Under the pieces are notes generated by a model, which did no database searches, was not told the origin of the DNA, and saw only the letters and a list, made by a program, of their open reading frames with translations. 64,000 nt of DNA from BOG-1155 sp963717985. Its GTDB lineage: Bacteria; Desulfobacterota; Syntrophorhabdia; Syntrophorhabdales; WCHB1-27. Shown here piece by piece: positions 26,017-34,120 of this stretch. The stretch covers positions 62,001 through 126,000 of the forward strand of contig CAVQYC010000008.1 in assembly GCA_963717985.1 (NCBI GenBank), written 5' to 3'. A program made the position numbers and the translations under genes. Every line of letters begins with the position of its first letter. Within the stretch, counting starts at the first letter, position 1.

Positions 26017-26067
26017 TCACAGACTACCGGGGCTGCCAACGGGGGTGACTAACGCGATGCTTTTCAT
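26017..26067 (-). CDS. possible 16-residue leader peptide
   Basis: Minus-strand ORF encoding MKSIALVTPVGSPGSL, with AAGGAGGAG eight bases before its ATG. This is a far better ribosome site than that of the Spy-like gene downstream. It lies between the sigma-54 promoter and that gene, in another frame. It could regulate the operon's translation or be an abandoned start. Confidence 0.35.
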   Translation of the reverse strand: MKSIALVTPVGSPGSL

Positions 26068-26095
26068 GGGCGGACTCCTCCTTAATTCTGTATAT

Positions 26096-26111
26096 AGCAA
26101 TAGTGGTGCCA
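26096..26111 (-). promoter_or_regulatory. sigma-54 (RpoN) promoter of the ZraPSR-like operon
   Basis: On the minus strand this reads TGGCACCACTATTGCT: the -24 element TGGCAC, spacing of five, and the -12 element TTGCT, essentially consensus. It drives toward the Spy-like, kinase and regulator genes. Because the operon encodes a sigma-54 activator, autoregulation is likely. Inverted repeats further upstream (26116-26232) may be activator sites. The rest of the 367-base gap shows no gene. Confidence 0.8.
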
Positions 26112-26406
26112 TTGCTCGATACGCACAAACATGTGCGCGCTGCATGCTCTTTGGTACTTTGCCGGCCAACAGATGCTTTTCATCATGACAAAAAAGTCAT
26201 GAAAAGTATAGGGCATTTCGACAATAATGTCGAGCAGGTTGTTGCCGCCCCTTCCCGCGCAACCCAAATGTGTTCGCCCTGCCCGTCCGATATTCCGCTG
26301 TATTCGAGGGGTGAGAAGTGCTATATTATGAGGAATTTGCCCAGGCAGGCGGGGGACGATCCGTCAAGGAACGACGGCGGAGCAGGTAAGGCCCCGTCAC
26401 AAAGGG

Positions 26407-27744
26407 ATGTGTATGAAGTATGTGCTCACTATCGCCGGACATGACTTATCGAGTGGGGCGGGTATCACAAAAGACCTGGAGGTCTTTTCCGCCTTGGGGC
26501 TGCACGGCCTTTCCATCCCCACAAGCTTTGTCGTCCAGGGTCCGACGGGCGCGGATAGGGTGGTCCCGGTCCCGATAGAGGTTTTCTCCCGGATGCTTGA
26601 AAAGGCGGGAGAGGCCTTTTCGCTCTCCGGTATCAAAGTCGGGGTTCTTGCGGACGCGCCCCATGTGGAGAGGGTAGCCGAGTTTCTTGCCGGCCTCAAC
26701 GGGGTCCCTGTGGTACTCGACCCGGTGATTGCCGCAAAGAACAGCGTGAGATTGATCACTGATGAAGGGCTGAAAGCGCTCGTGGAGCGGCTTTTGCCGC
26801 TCGGGTTAACCCTTACGCCCAACTTGGATGAAGCGGAAGTCCTGGTGAAGGCCGGGATCGATTGCCTTGACGGAATGGAAGCTGCCGCCCGGGCCATTTC
26901 GCAAAAGGGGCCGAAGCATGTGCTCCTTAAGGGGGGCCATCTCGGCTCCGATCCGGTCGATCTCCTGTTCGATGGGACGCATACGACGACCTACAAAAGG
27001 AGAAGGATCGACAGGGTGGTTCACGGGACAGGGTGTATCTTTTCGTCCGGCCTTTGTGCGTTTATGGCGTCCGGTTATCCGGTAAAAGAGGCTTTTCTCG
27101 AGACGGAGCGGTTGATTGACAGGCTGCTCCCGGAGAGCTATCAGCCGGGAGAAGGCGCGTACTACTATGCTTTTCCCGGCCATGCAATAAGCCGGGATGC
27201 GGAAAAATGGCATATCCTTCAGGCAATGCACGAAGCAGCGACGCGCTTGGAGGAGTTGAACATGGTGGAGCTGATCCCGGCAGTCCAACTGAACCTAGGT
27301 TATGCCCTGAGGGAGGCCCGCACGACCGCGGACGTCGCAGCCTTTCCGGGCCGGATCGGGAGCGCCCACGGAAGGATCTATTTCAAGGGAGGGGCTGAGT
27401 TCGGGGTATCGACCCATATGGCCCGTTTATGCCTCACGTATATGAAATATTATCCTTATCGACGCGCGGCTGCGGAGATCAGGTACGATGAGGTCTTTGT
27501 GGAGCGGGCGCGTAAATCGGGATTATCGGTGGTATTCCGGGACCGGAGGCAGGAACCGGATGGGGTGAAGGGTACGGAAGACAGGAGCCTCGACTCCCTC
27601 GTGGAAGCGACGCTGAGACAGGCAGAAGGTCCGCCCGACATCATCTATGACCATGGAGACGTAGGAAAGGAGCCGATCATAAGGCTTTTCGCGAGAGACC
27701 CGCAGGAGCTAATAGAGAAAATGGAGATGATAAGACATGGATAA
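26407..27744 (+). CDS. thiD: bifunctional HMP/HMP-P kinase and thiamine-phosphate synthase (ThiD-ThiN fusion)
   Basis: Residues 1-265 are ThiD, a ribokinase-fold enzyme phosphorylating hydroxymethylpyrimidine (AGHDLSSGAGITKDLEVF; VVLDPVIAAKN; VHGTGCIFSSGLCAFMA). From about 275 on is a ThiN domain (PAVQLNLGYALREARTTADV; FPGRIGSAHGRIYFKGGAEFG), an alternative to ThiE that joins the pyrimidine and thiazole moieties. The fusion is typical of archaea and anaerobes. ATG 26407 or 26413; AAAGGG suits the second better. It overlaps thiC by eight bases. No TPP riboswitch (THI box) was found in the upstream gap. Confidence 0.93.
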   Translation: MCMKYVLTIAGHDLSSGAGITKDLEVFSALGLHGLSIPTSFVVQGPTGADRVVPVPIEVFSRMLEKAGEAFSLSGIKVGVLADAPHVERVAEFLAGLNGVPVVLDPVIAAKNSVRLITDEGLKALVERLLPLGLTLTPNLDEAEVLVKAGIDCLDGMEAAARAISQKGPKHVLLKGGHLGSDPVDLLFDGTHTTTYKRRRIDRVVHGTGCIFSSGLCAFMASGYPVKEAFLETERLIDRLLPESYQPGEGAYYYAFPGHAISRDAEKWHILQAMHEAATRLEELNMVELIPAVQLNLGYALREARTTADVAAFPGRIGSAHGRIYFKGGAEFGVSTHMARLCLTYMKYYPYRRAAAEIRYDEVFVERARKSGLSVVFRDRRQEPDGVKGTEDRSLDSLVEATLRQAEGPPDIIYDHGDVGKEPIIRLFARDPQELIEKMEMIRHG

Positions 27745-29020
27745 TCAGTTGATCGAGGCCAGGAAGGGGAATCTCACCGACGCGATGAAGAGTGTCGCCG
27801 CACAGGAAGGCATAGAGGGTGAGGCCCTTAGGGCGCTCGTGGCGGCTGGCAAGGCGGTTATCCTCAGTAACGACAGGCACCGGAATCTCACCCCCAGGGG
27901 CGTGGGGGCGGGGCTCTCGGTAAAGGTGAACGCCAACATAGGCACTTCGTCGGAAAGGGTACATATAGAAGAAGAGATCGAGAAGCTTCGCGTGGCCGAG
28001 GAGGCGGGGACTGATGCGATCATGGACCTGAGCACGGGGGGTGCCCTCGACGAGATACGCAAGATCGTGATGAGTCATGCCCATGTGCCCGTGGGCACTG
28101 TGCCCATCTACCAGGCAGCGGTCGGGGCGGTGGCGAAAAAGGGCAGCATCACGGCTATGGAGCCCGACGAGCTCTTCGAGGTGATCGAGAAGCATGGAGA
28201 GGACGGCGTCGATTTTATTACCGTCCACGCCGGAGTGACGAGAGGCGTACTCGAGAGGCTGAAGAAACAGGGAAGGATCGCGGACATCGTGAGCAGGGGC
28301 GGCGCTTTCCTCACCGAATGGATGATCGTGAACAACAAGGAGAACCCCCTGTACGAGCAGTTCGACCGTCTCGTCGCCATTGCAAAGAAGTACGATATGA
28401 CTCTCAGCCTCGGGGACGGCCTCAGGCCGGGGAGTATCGCGGACGCGACCGACAGGACTCAGGTGCAGGAATTGCTCATCCTCGGCGAATTGTGTGAGGA
28501 GGCGCAAAGGAACGGTGTCCAGGTGATGATAGAGGGGCCCGGCCATGTGCCGCTGAACCAGATAGAGGCAAATATAGTGCTCGAAAAGAAGCTGTGCGGC
28601 GAGGCGCCCTTTTATGTGCTGGGACCCATTGTCACCGATATAGCACCGGGATACGATCACATTACCGCGGCCATTGGGGGGGCGTTGGCGGGCTACTACG
28701 GCGCCGACTTCATCTGCTACGTGACCCCCTCCGAGCACCTCGGCCTGCCCACTGTCAACGATGTGAGGGAAGGGGTTGTGGTTGCGAGAATTGCCGCCCA
28801 TGCGGCCGATTTAGCGCGGGGGAACAGGGCCGCCTGGTTGCGGGACGAGCAGATGTCGCGGTACCGCAAGGCCCTCGACTGGGAAGGTCAGATCAGGATG
28901 AGCATAGATCCGGAGAAGATAAGAACCTTCAGGAAAGAAAGGAGTCTCCACGACGATGTATGCAGTATGTGCGGCGACTACTGCGCGATGAAGATCGTCA
29001 CGGAATACTTCAAGAAGTAG
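27737..29020 (+). CDS. thiC: phosphomethylpyrimidine synthase
   Basis: Radical-SAM enzyme converting aminoimidazole ribotide to HMP phosphate. Conserved blocks: NANIGTS near residue 72, GTDAIMDLSTGG, EGPGHVPLNQIEAN, and the C-terminal cluster motif CSMCGDYCAMK, whose three cysteines bind the 4Fe-4S cluster. 427 residues, the shorter form lacking the long N-terminal extension. It overlaps the ThiD-ThiN gene and abuts xseA, with TAG directly followed by ATG. Confidence 0.96.
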   Translation: MDNQLIEARKGNLTDAMKSVAAQEGIEGEALRALVAAGKAVILSNDRHRNLTPRGVGAGLSVKVNANIGTSSERVHIEEEIEKLRVAEEAGTDAIMDLSTGGALDEIRKIVMSHAHVPVGTVPIYQAAVGAVAKKGSITAMEPDELFEVIEKHGEDGVDFITVHAGVTRGVLERLKKQGRIADIVSRGGAFLTEWMIVNNKENPLYEQFDRLVAIAKKYDMTLSLGDGLRPGSIADATDRTQVQELLILGELCEEAQRNGVQVMIEGPGHVPLNQIEANIVLEKKLCGEAPFYVLGPIVTDIAPGYDHITAAIGGALAGYYGADFICYVTPSEHLGLPTVNDVREGVVVARIAAHAADLARGNRAAWLRDEQMSRYRKALDWEGQIRMSIDPEKIRTFRKERSLHDDVCSMCGDYCAMKIVTEYFKK

Positions 29021-30235
29021 ATGGAATATCCGCGAGAATGGCCAGCCCTCGCGCTCACGGTGTCACAGCTTACCGCGCGCATACGCGATTGCATTTACCG
29101 GCAGTTCAGGGATGTGATCGTGGAAGGCGAGGTTTCCAACTTTAAGGTCTATCCTTCAGGCCATCTCTACTTCACCCTCAAGGACGATGTATCCAGCCTC
29201 AAGGCCGTCATGTTCAACTATGGCGAGAAATACCGGAATGGCCCTATCGCGGATGGAACTGCCGTCATCTGCAAGGGACGGGTCGACGTGTACGAAAAAA
29301 GGGGTGAATACCGTCTCCTCGCGGACGAGATCGAAGTAAGGGGACGGGGTCTGCTCCAGGTTAAATTCGAGCTTCTCAAGGAAAAGCTGTTTCGGGAGGG
29401 CCTCTTCGATGCCGCCCGCAAGCGGTCGCTGCCCTTTCTCGCCCGGCGGATCGGGATCATTACGTCGTCCGCCGGGGCGGCGGTCCGGGACATGCTGAAG
29501 ACCATAGGCGGAAAATTCGAGAACATGGACGTGTGCATATATCCGGTCAGAGTGCAGGGCGACCAGGCGTGCGCGGAGATTGTGGCAGGCATCGAGTATT
29601 TCAACAGGGAAAAGGATGTGGACGTGATCATCGTGGGGCGGGGAGGCGGATCGTTTGAGGACCTTGCCTGTTTCAATGAAGAGGCCGTGGCAAGGGCCAT
29701 CTGCGCTTCCGCGATACCCATAGTATCCGGTGTGGGTCATGAGATTGATTTTACCATCGCCGATTTTGTCGCTGATGTAAGGGCGCCGACGCCGACTGCG
29801 GCCGCCGATATGGTCGTCAGGGACAAACGGGAATTGGTGGAGATGCTGGCCGGCGAGCGGCAGCGGCTCGTCAGTCTCATGAAAAGACTGCTTGAGGGTG
29901 CCAGACTTCTCCTTGCCAAAGAAACGGTTGCATTGAGGGAAAAGAGGGCGTTTCTCATGAGATACGAGATGTACCTCGACGAGCTTTCACATACGCTCTC
30001 CGCCGCGTTTGCCACCCTCTACGCCGAGAAGAAGGCGACACTGCAGGCGTACAGTCAGAGGCTCGACGATCTTAATCCTGAAAATATCCTGAAGAGGGGC
30101 TACAGCATCACCATGCGGGGCGACACGAACGCCGTGATAAGAGATGCGGCCGGGGTGCAGGAGGGGGATCAGGTACGGGTGAGACTCTTTCGCGGGGGCC
30201 TCGACTGTGTGGTCGAAAAGGTGCGGTCGGAATAG
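29021..30235 (+). CDS. xseA: exodeoxyribonuclease VII large subunit
   Basis: Catalytic subunit. N-terminal OB domain (VIVEGEVSNFKVYPSGHLYF; FTLKDDVSSLKAVMF), then the catalytic core with ITSSAGAAVRDMLK, IIVGRGGGSFEDL and GVGHEIDFTIADFVAD, and the GYSI segment in ILKRGYSITMR near the end. 404 residues, complete. ATG 29021 immediately follows the thiC stop. Coupling with thiC is unusual; the xseB partner is far away at 3227. Confidence 0.95.
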   Translation: MEYPREWPALALTVSQLTARIRDCIYRQFRDVIVEGEVSNFKVYPSGHLYFTLKDDVSSLKAVMFNYGEKYRNGPIADGTAVICKGRVDVYEKRGEYRLLADEIEVRGRGLLQVKFELLKEKLFREGLFDAARKRSLPFLARRIGIITSSAGAAVRDMLKTIGGKFENMDVCIYPVRVQGDQACAEIVAGIEYFNREKDVDVIIVGRGGGSFEDLACFNEEAVARAICASAIPIVSGVGHEIDFTIADFVADVRAPTPTAAADMVVRDKRELVEMLAGERQRLVSLMKRLLEGARLLLAKETVALREKRAFLMRYEMYLDELSHTLSAAFATLYAEKKATLQAYSQRLDDLNPENILKRGYSITMRGDTNAVIRDAAGVQEGDQVRVRLFRGGLDCVVEKVRSE

Positions 30236-30275
30236 TACGTTCTCTTTCTCTTCTCTTTCATAGGTCGGCCGGCCA

Positions 30276-30402
30276 ACGGCATGATCGGAATCGCGATCTG
30301 CGGCGCCCTGCTCCGGGCGTGGGGCTACGCCGTACGTACAGTACGGCTCCGCCCGACGATCCTCACAGGGCATCCACATCTCATCGATTCCGATCATGCC
30401 GT
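30276..30402. repeat. long fold-back element
   Basis: A perfect 18-base inverted repeat (30276-30293 and 30385-30402) encloses 91 bases that hold smaller palindromes such as ACGCCGTACGTACAGTACGG. Transcript from xseA could form a long hairpin here, but no T-run follows. It lies in the 400-base gap before the recombinase element, and its right arm runs directly into the second copy of the palindromic repeat. Confidence 0.7.
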
Positions 30403-30452
30403 CGTCCACCCGATCCGGCATCGTGAGGACTATTATTTTGACGATGCCGGAA
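30398..30452. repeat. dispersed palindromic repeat, copy 2
   Basis: Bases 30398-30423 match the copy at 9097-9122 at 25 of 26 positions. CCGGCATCGT (30415-30424) faces ACGATGCCGG (30441-30450), with a different loop from copy 1. Conserved arms and a variable loop suggest that structure is what is maintained. 30453-30635 shows only an ambiguous short frame and I call nothing there. Confidence 0.65.
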
Positions 30453-30727
30453 TTTTAAGGAGCGTAAACGTTGCGTGCTCACGGGGATTCCCCATCAGGT
30501 CTGAGCGGCAATGAAGAAGAGGGGTTGCCAGGCAGGAGGGCCGGTCACGGCTACGGCTGGGACGGGAGTCCGGGGCGGAGTTTTCAGGCTCACCCGGTCC
30601 TTGCGTACTTCCTATGCCGCAGGGTGACTCACTTGCACCTACCTATACGTAACAAAATGTCTTGACTCCCGGATGGGCCGGGGTTCATCATCTTATCCTG
30701 CTTTTTCTCCAACAAAAGGAGGAAGAT

Positions 30728-31723
30728 ATGACCCAGGCGAAACAGGAATCTCACCAGTCAGTCAGCAGCAACGAAGCCGTACGCGACCGAACCCCGATCG
30801 ATCATGTCCTTGAAAGGCTCCATCCTCTGGACCTCCCCGCCAAGGAGCACTTCGAGAACTACCTGCGCTATAAGTGGCGGGCGAATCACAAGCCGAAGAC
30901 GCTCGAAGGCTCCTTCACCTCGATCATGTTCTTTCTCCAGTTTTATGGAGCATCAGGCAAAAGCGACATTGCGCAGATCCAACGCTCCGATCTTGAAGCC
31001 TTCATTGAACATGAGCAAGACCGGGGCATGCATGTCTCGACGATTAAGACCAGGATGGCGTCCATTGTAGCTTTTCTGCATTTCTTGATGGAGCAGGAAG
31101 TCCTCTCCCCATTGCTCCTCAAAAAGACAATCAGATTGAAGCTCCCCGACGCGCTTCCCCGGGCGATGAATCCCAAGGATGTAAGAAGGCTCATCGAAGT
31201 TATAGACAATGCCAGGGACCGCGTATTGATCCTTCTTCTTCTGCGGACAGGCATGCGGATCGGCGAGGTCCTGAACCTTACGATGAACGACGTCGATCTC
31301 AAGGAGAAGAAGGTCCATATCATGGAAGGAGAGAAGAACAACATGGGTAGGGCGGTCTATTTGAGCAACGATGCCGTCTTCGCCTTGAAGCGCTGGCTCG
31401 CTACAAGGGACAAGGAAGAAAAGTTCATCTTCTGCGGCCAGCATGGCCGTCTTTGCTACAGCGCCGCGAGGAGCCGCTTTATGCACTACATCAAAAAGGC
31501 GCGTTTGGAACATAAAGGCTACACGGTTCATTGTCTCCGTCACACCTTCGCAAGCGAGCTTCTCAACGCCGGCATGCGTCTTGAAGTTCTCCAACAGCTT
31601 TTGGGCCATCAAGACATCGAGGTCACCCGCCGCTATGCGAGACTCACGGATAAAACAAGGGAAGAAGAATACTTCCGGGCTATGGCGCTTATCGAGAAGG
31701 GAGGGATCGATGGAGATTACTGA
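30728..31723 (+). CDS. tyrosine recombinase 1 of the element
   Basis: 331 residues. An N-terminal SAM-like core-binding domain (FENYLRYKWRANHKPKTLEG) precedes the catalytic domain, with Arg177 in RTGMRIGEV, His268 and Arg271 in HCLRHTFASELL, His294 in LLGHQDIEVT and nucleophile Tyr303 in RRYARL. All catalytic residues are intact. Start ATG 30728 has AAAAGGAGGAAGAT upstream; an earlier in-frame start extends toward the left end without support. It overlaps the second recombinase by 14 bases, so equal co-expression is likely. Confidence 0.93.
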   Translation: MTQAKQESHQSVSSNEAVRDRTPIDHVLERLHPLDLPAKEHFENYLRYKWRANHKPKTLEGSFTSIMFFLQFYGASGKSDIAQIQRSDLEAFIEHEQDRGMHVSTIKTRMASIVAFLHFLMEQEVLSPLLLKKTIRLKLPDALPRAMNPKDVRRLIEVIDNARDRVLILLLLRTGMRIGEVLNLTMNDVDLKEKKVHIMEGEKNNMGRAVYLSNDAVFALKRWLATRDKEEKFIFCGQHGRLCYSAARSRFMHYIKKARLEHKGYTVHCLRHTFASELLNAGMRLEVLQQLLGHQDIEVTRRYARLTDKTREEEYFRAMALIEKGGIDGDY

Positions 31724-32630
31724 GAGATACCGGAGATCGTTGAAGAGAAAGAACTTCTCTGCCCATACGATCAAGAACTACATGAACAGGATAGATCAGT
31801 TTACCCTATGGCTGCGCGTTCCTCTTGAAAAAACGACCCGCCGCGAGATAGGGGCATACGTAGATCATCTTTTGCGGAAGCGACGGGCGCCGAAAACGAT
31901 TGCCTGCCATCTGCAGACCCTGCATCTCTTCTTCGAACACCTCATCGACGAGGAAAAGACGGCGATGGCCAATCCCATCAGCCACGTATCTATACGTCTG
32001 CCGAAGCCTCTCCCCCGTTGCCTCAAAGACGACCAGGCAAACAGGCTTTTTGCCGTAATCAGAGACCCGAGGGACAGGGCCATGTTCATGCTCATGCTCC
32101 GCTCGGGCCTCAGGGTCGAAGAGGTTGCCCATCTTACGGTAGATGCGGTAGATTACCGGAAAAGGCAGGTGTTCGTGCTTAATGGAAAAGGCGCCAAGGA
32201 TAGGGTCGTCTACTTGAGCGACGATGCCCGCATCGCCCTTTCCGCCTATCTGCAAAAAAGGTTGTCGAAGGCGAAGGGATTGTTCCTCGTGCAAAAGGGC
32301 CCTCACACGGACACGCCGATATCTGTACGGGGCATCCAGAAGAGGATCGAATACTATGGGCGAAAGAGCGGACTTAAGGTGTCGTGCCATAGGCTGAGGC
32401 ACACCTTCGCCACGCAGCTTCTGAATGCCGAGGCCGACCTTGCCACTATCCAGGACCTTTTGGGACACGAGCATATTACCACGACCCAGCGGTACTGCCG
32501 GGTGGCGAACCTCAAGGTTCGCCAGGACTACTACAAGGCTATGGAGCTGGTGCTGCAAAGGATGCAAGGGAGAGAGGACGAAGAAAGGAGCCATGGATGG
32601 CGGGTGATAAAAAGAGCCAAGAGGAACTGA
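31710..32630 (+). CDS. tyrosine recombinase 2 of the element
   Basis: 306 residues, XerC/D-like. Core-binding region (NFSAHTIKNYMNRIDQFTLW), catalytic Arg135 in RSGLRVEEVA, Lys in GKGAKDR, His227/Arg230 in CHRLRHTFATQLL, His253 in LLGHEHITTT and Tyr262 in QRYCRV. ATG 31710 has GGGAGG upstream and lies in the end of recombinase 1. It is clearly diverged from recombinase 1, so the pair may act as a heterotetramer like XerC/XerD. It overlaps the TPR gene by 34 bases. Confidence 0.93.
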   Translation: MEITERYRRSLKRKNFSAHTIKNYMNRIDQFTLWLRVPLEKTTRREIGAYVDHLLRKRRAPKTIACHLQTLHLFFEHLIDEEKTAMANPISHVSIRLPKPLPRCLKDDQANRLFAVIRDPRDRAMFMLMLRSGLRVEEVAHLTVDAVDYRKRQVFVLNGKGAKDRVVYLSDDARIALSAYLQKRLSKAKGLFLVQKGPHTDTPISVRGIQKRIEYYGRKSGLKVSCHRLRHTFATQLLNAEADLATIQDLLGHEHITTTQRYCRVANLKVRQDYYKAMELVLQRMQGREDEERSHGWRVIKRAKRN

Positions 32631-33799
32631 ACGATCTGGTTGATGACATTACCGTCGACGCCGACGGCGACGACGAGCAGCTCTGGGCCTTCCGGCAGGT
32701 CATCGAAGACGAGGTTGCCATGCCCACAGACGCTTTTGTGGTCGGAGAGCCGGTGACGGTAAAAGAGATCGATTACGATGGGAACGAGCGTCGGGGGCTG
32801 ACGGCGAAGCTCCGCCGCGAGGACGCATTCGAACACGTCGTCTCGGCGAGCGATCTTATCTTCCCCGAAGGCTCTAAAGGAGCCGACTACATTGCCGCTT
32901 ACCGCACATGGCTCGGCATCGAGCCATACCCTCAGATCTCACTGAGCAAGAAGCCGAAGGCAACAGAGGATGAGATCGACATGAGCGAGGACCTCCAGCT
33001 CATCGCCCTTGCCGTCAAGGGAAACGCTATCTCCTGCCGCATTCTCGGGAAGGACCATGTTCTTACCCTTCGGCCCTCGGGGGCCTGGGAGACAATGCCG
33101 GGGGAGATCGTCACCGTATCGCCGCGGCGGAAGTGGCGTTATGGAGGCCATCCCTACCTCGCAGGCTCGATCAAGGCCTCTCGCACGGACATACCCGCTC
33201 TTGGCCTTACACCCCTGAAGCTGCATGAAATGGGAACGTGGGACCCCAAGGAACACTATTGGGGAGAACCCGACGAGCCGATAGAGCCATGGGCGAGGCC
33301 GATCATCAAACGAGGTCTGAGACCCGAATACGAGATGGAGCAGGTCCTTCCCGGCGAAGATCCCGACAATCCCGATACGGACCCTATCCTGGAAGCGGTA
33401 GATATGAAAGAAATGGGCGACCGCAGGAAGGCAATCCGCATGCTCATGGACGTCCTTAAGGCCGATCTCCGCTGTCTGGACGCCCACGCTCACCTAGGCA
33501 ACTTCGCGTTCCATCGGGATCCTGATACGGCAGTCCGCCATTACGACATAGGAGTGAAGATCGGAGAGCTCTCTCTCGGCAAGGACTTTGACGGTCTCCT
33601 TCCCTGGGGCTGCACAGACAACCGTCCGTTCCTCCGCTGTCTTCACGGCTACGGCCTTTGCCTGTGGCGCTTCGGCCGGATGAGGGATGCAGAAAAAGTA
33701 TTTACTCGCATGCTCTGGCTCAATCCCACCGACAACCAGGGCGCTCGTTTTAACCTTTACGACGTGAAAGAGGGAAAGGTCTGGCATGAAGAGGAGTAA
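32597..33799 (+). CDS. TPR-containing protein of the recombinase element
   Basis: 400 residues, no signal or membrane segment. The N-terminal two thirds is acidic and unrecognised (VDDITVDADGDDEQLWAF; EMGTWDPKEHYWGEPDEP). The last third looks like TPR helices: RRKAIRMLMDVLKADLRCLD, NRPFLRCLHGYGLCLWRFGR, AEKVFTRMLWLNPTDNQGAR. ATG 32597 with AAAGGAG upstream lies inside recombinase 2. As the only non-recombinase gene within the ends, it may be a recombination accessory (directionality or target choice) or cargo. Function is not known to me. Confidence 0.8.
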   Translation: MAGDKKSQEELNDLVDDITVDADGDDEQLWAFRQVIEDEVAMPTDAFVVGEPVTVKEIDYDGNERRGLTAKLRREDAFEHVVSASDLIFPEGSKGADYIAAYRTWLGIEPYPQISLSKKPKATEDEIDMSEDLQLIALAVKGNAISCRILGKDHVLTLRPSGAWETMPGEIVTVSPRRKWRYGGHPYLAGSIKASRTDIPALGLTPLKLHEMGTWDPKEHYWGEPDEPIEPWARPIIKRGLRPEYEMEQVLPGEDPDNPDTDPILEAVDMKEMGDRRKAIRMLMDVLKADLRCLDAHAHLGNFAFHRDPDTAVRHYDIGVKIGELSLGKDFDGLLPWGCTDNRPFLRCLHGYGLCLWRFGRMRDAEKVFTRMLWLNPTDNQGARFNLYDVKEGKVWHEEE

Positions 33800-33925
33800 A
33801 GGAGCCTGTTGATGCCCCAAGAAAGAAGATGATTTGCATTGACAGAAACGCGCGGAAAAGGGATAATGGAAAATGATTTGTAACTATATAATATCACGAG
33901 AGAAAGCAGGATATGTTACGTATAG

Positions 33926-34120
33926 CACCTACGAGTCCACGCTCTCGGCGTTTCAAACCGCTCAAGGAGTGCCGCTCGAAAGGCGGACAAGCCAAACATG
34001 AGACAGTTCGTGTCGTTTTGTCCGGTGTAGTTGCTTAGGGAATTTTACTGGATGTTTCCGAAGCTTGCGTCGCTATGATATAATAAAATGATACCGAGGA
34101 ATTCCTATTAAGTTATTAAC
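33926..34120 (+). other. right junction of the element and upstream region of the DUF5677 gene
   Basis: The stretch from 33800 to 34120 has no gene. It holds the AT-rich right end of the element, the second CACCTAC at 33926-33932, and then sequence with a TATAAT at 34079-34084 about 30 bases before the next plausible transcript start. No convincing -35 box is seen. Confidence 0.45.

Larger units (their letters stand above)
30643..33925 (+). mobile_element. two-recombinase mobile element with 12-bp inverted ends and 7-bp core repeats
   Basis: The left end CTATACGTAACA (30643-30654) is the exact inverse of the right end TGTTACGTATAG (33914-33925). Both are bordered outside by CACCTAC (30636-30642 and 33926-33932). 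Joining the ends in a circle would give two 12-base inverted arms around a 7-base spacer, the form of a tyrosine-recombinase core site; removal from the chromosome would leave one CACCTAC. Cargo is two overlapping tyrosine recombinases and a 400-residue TPR protein, all on the plus strand. Boundaries are read directly; mobility is inferred. It differs from RIT elements, which have three recombinases. Confidence 0.75.

Noticed and set aside
26240..26406. TPP riboswitch before the thiamine genes
   Set aside because: No CTGAGA or other THI-box element was found.
30471..30665. 64-codon frame crossing the left end of the recombinase element
   Set aside because: It would run across the inverted end, has no ribosome site and matches nothing.
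30643..33925. RIT (recombinase-in-trio) element
   Set aside because: Only two of the three genes are recombinases; the third is a TPR protein with no catalytic residues.
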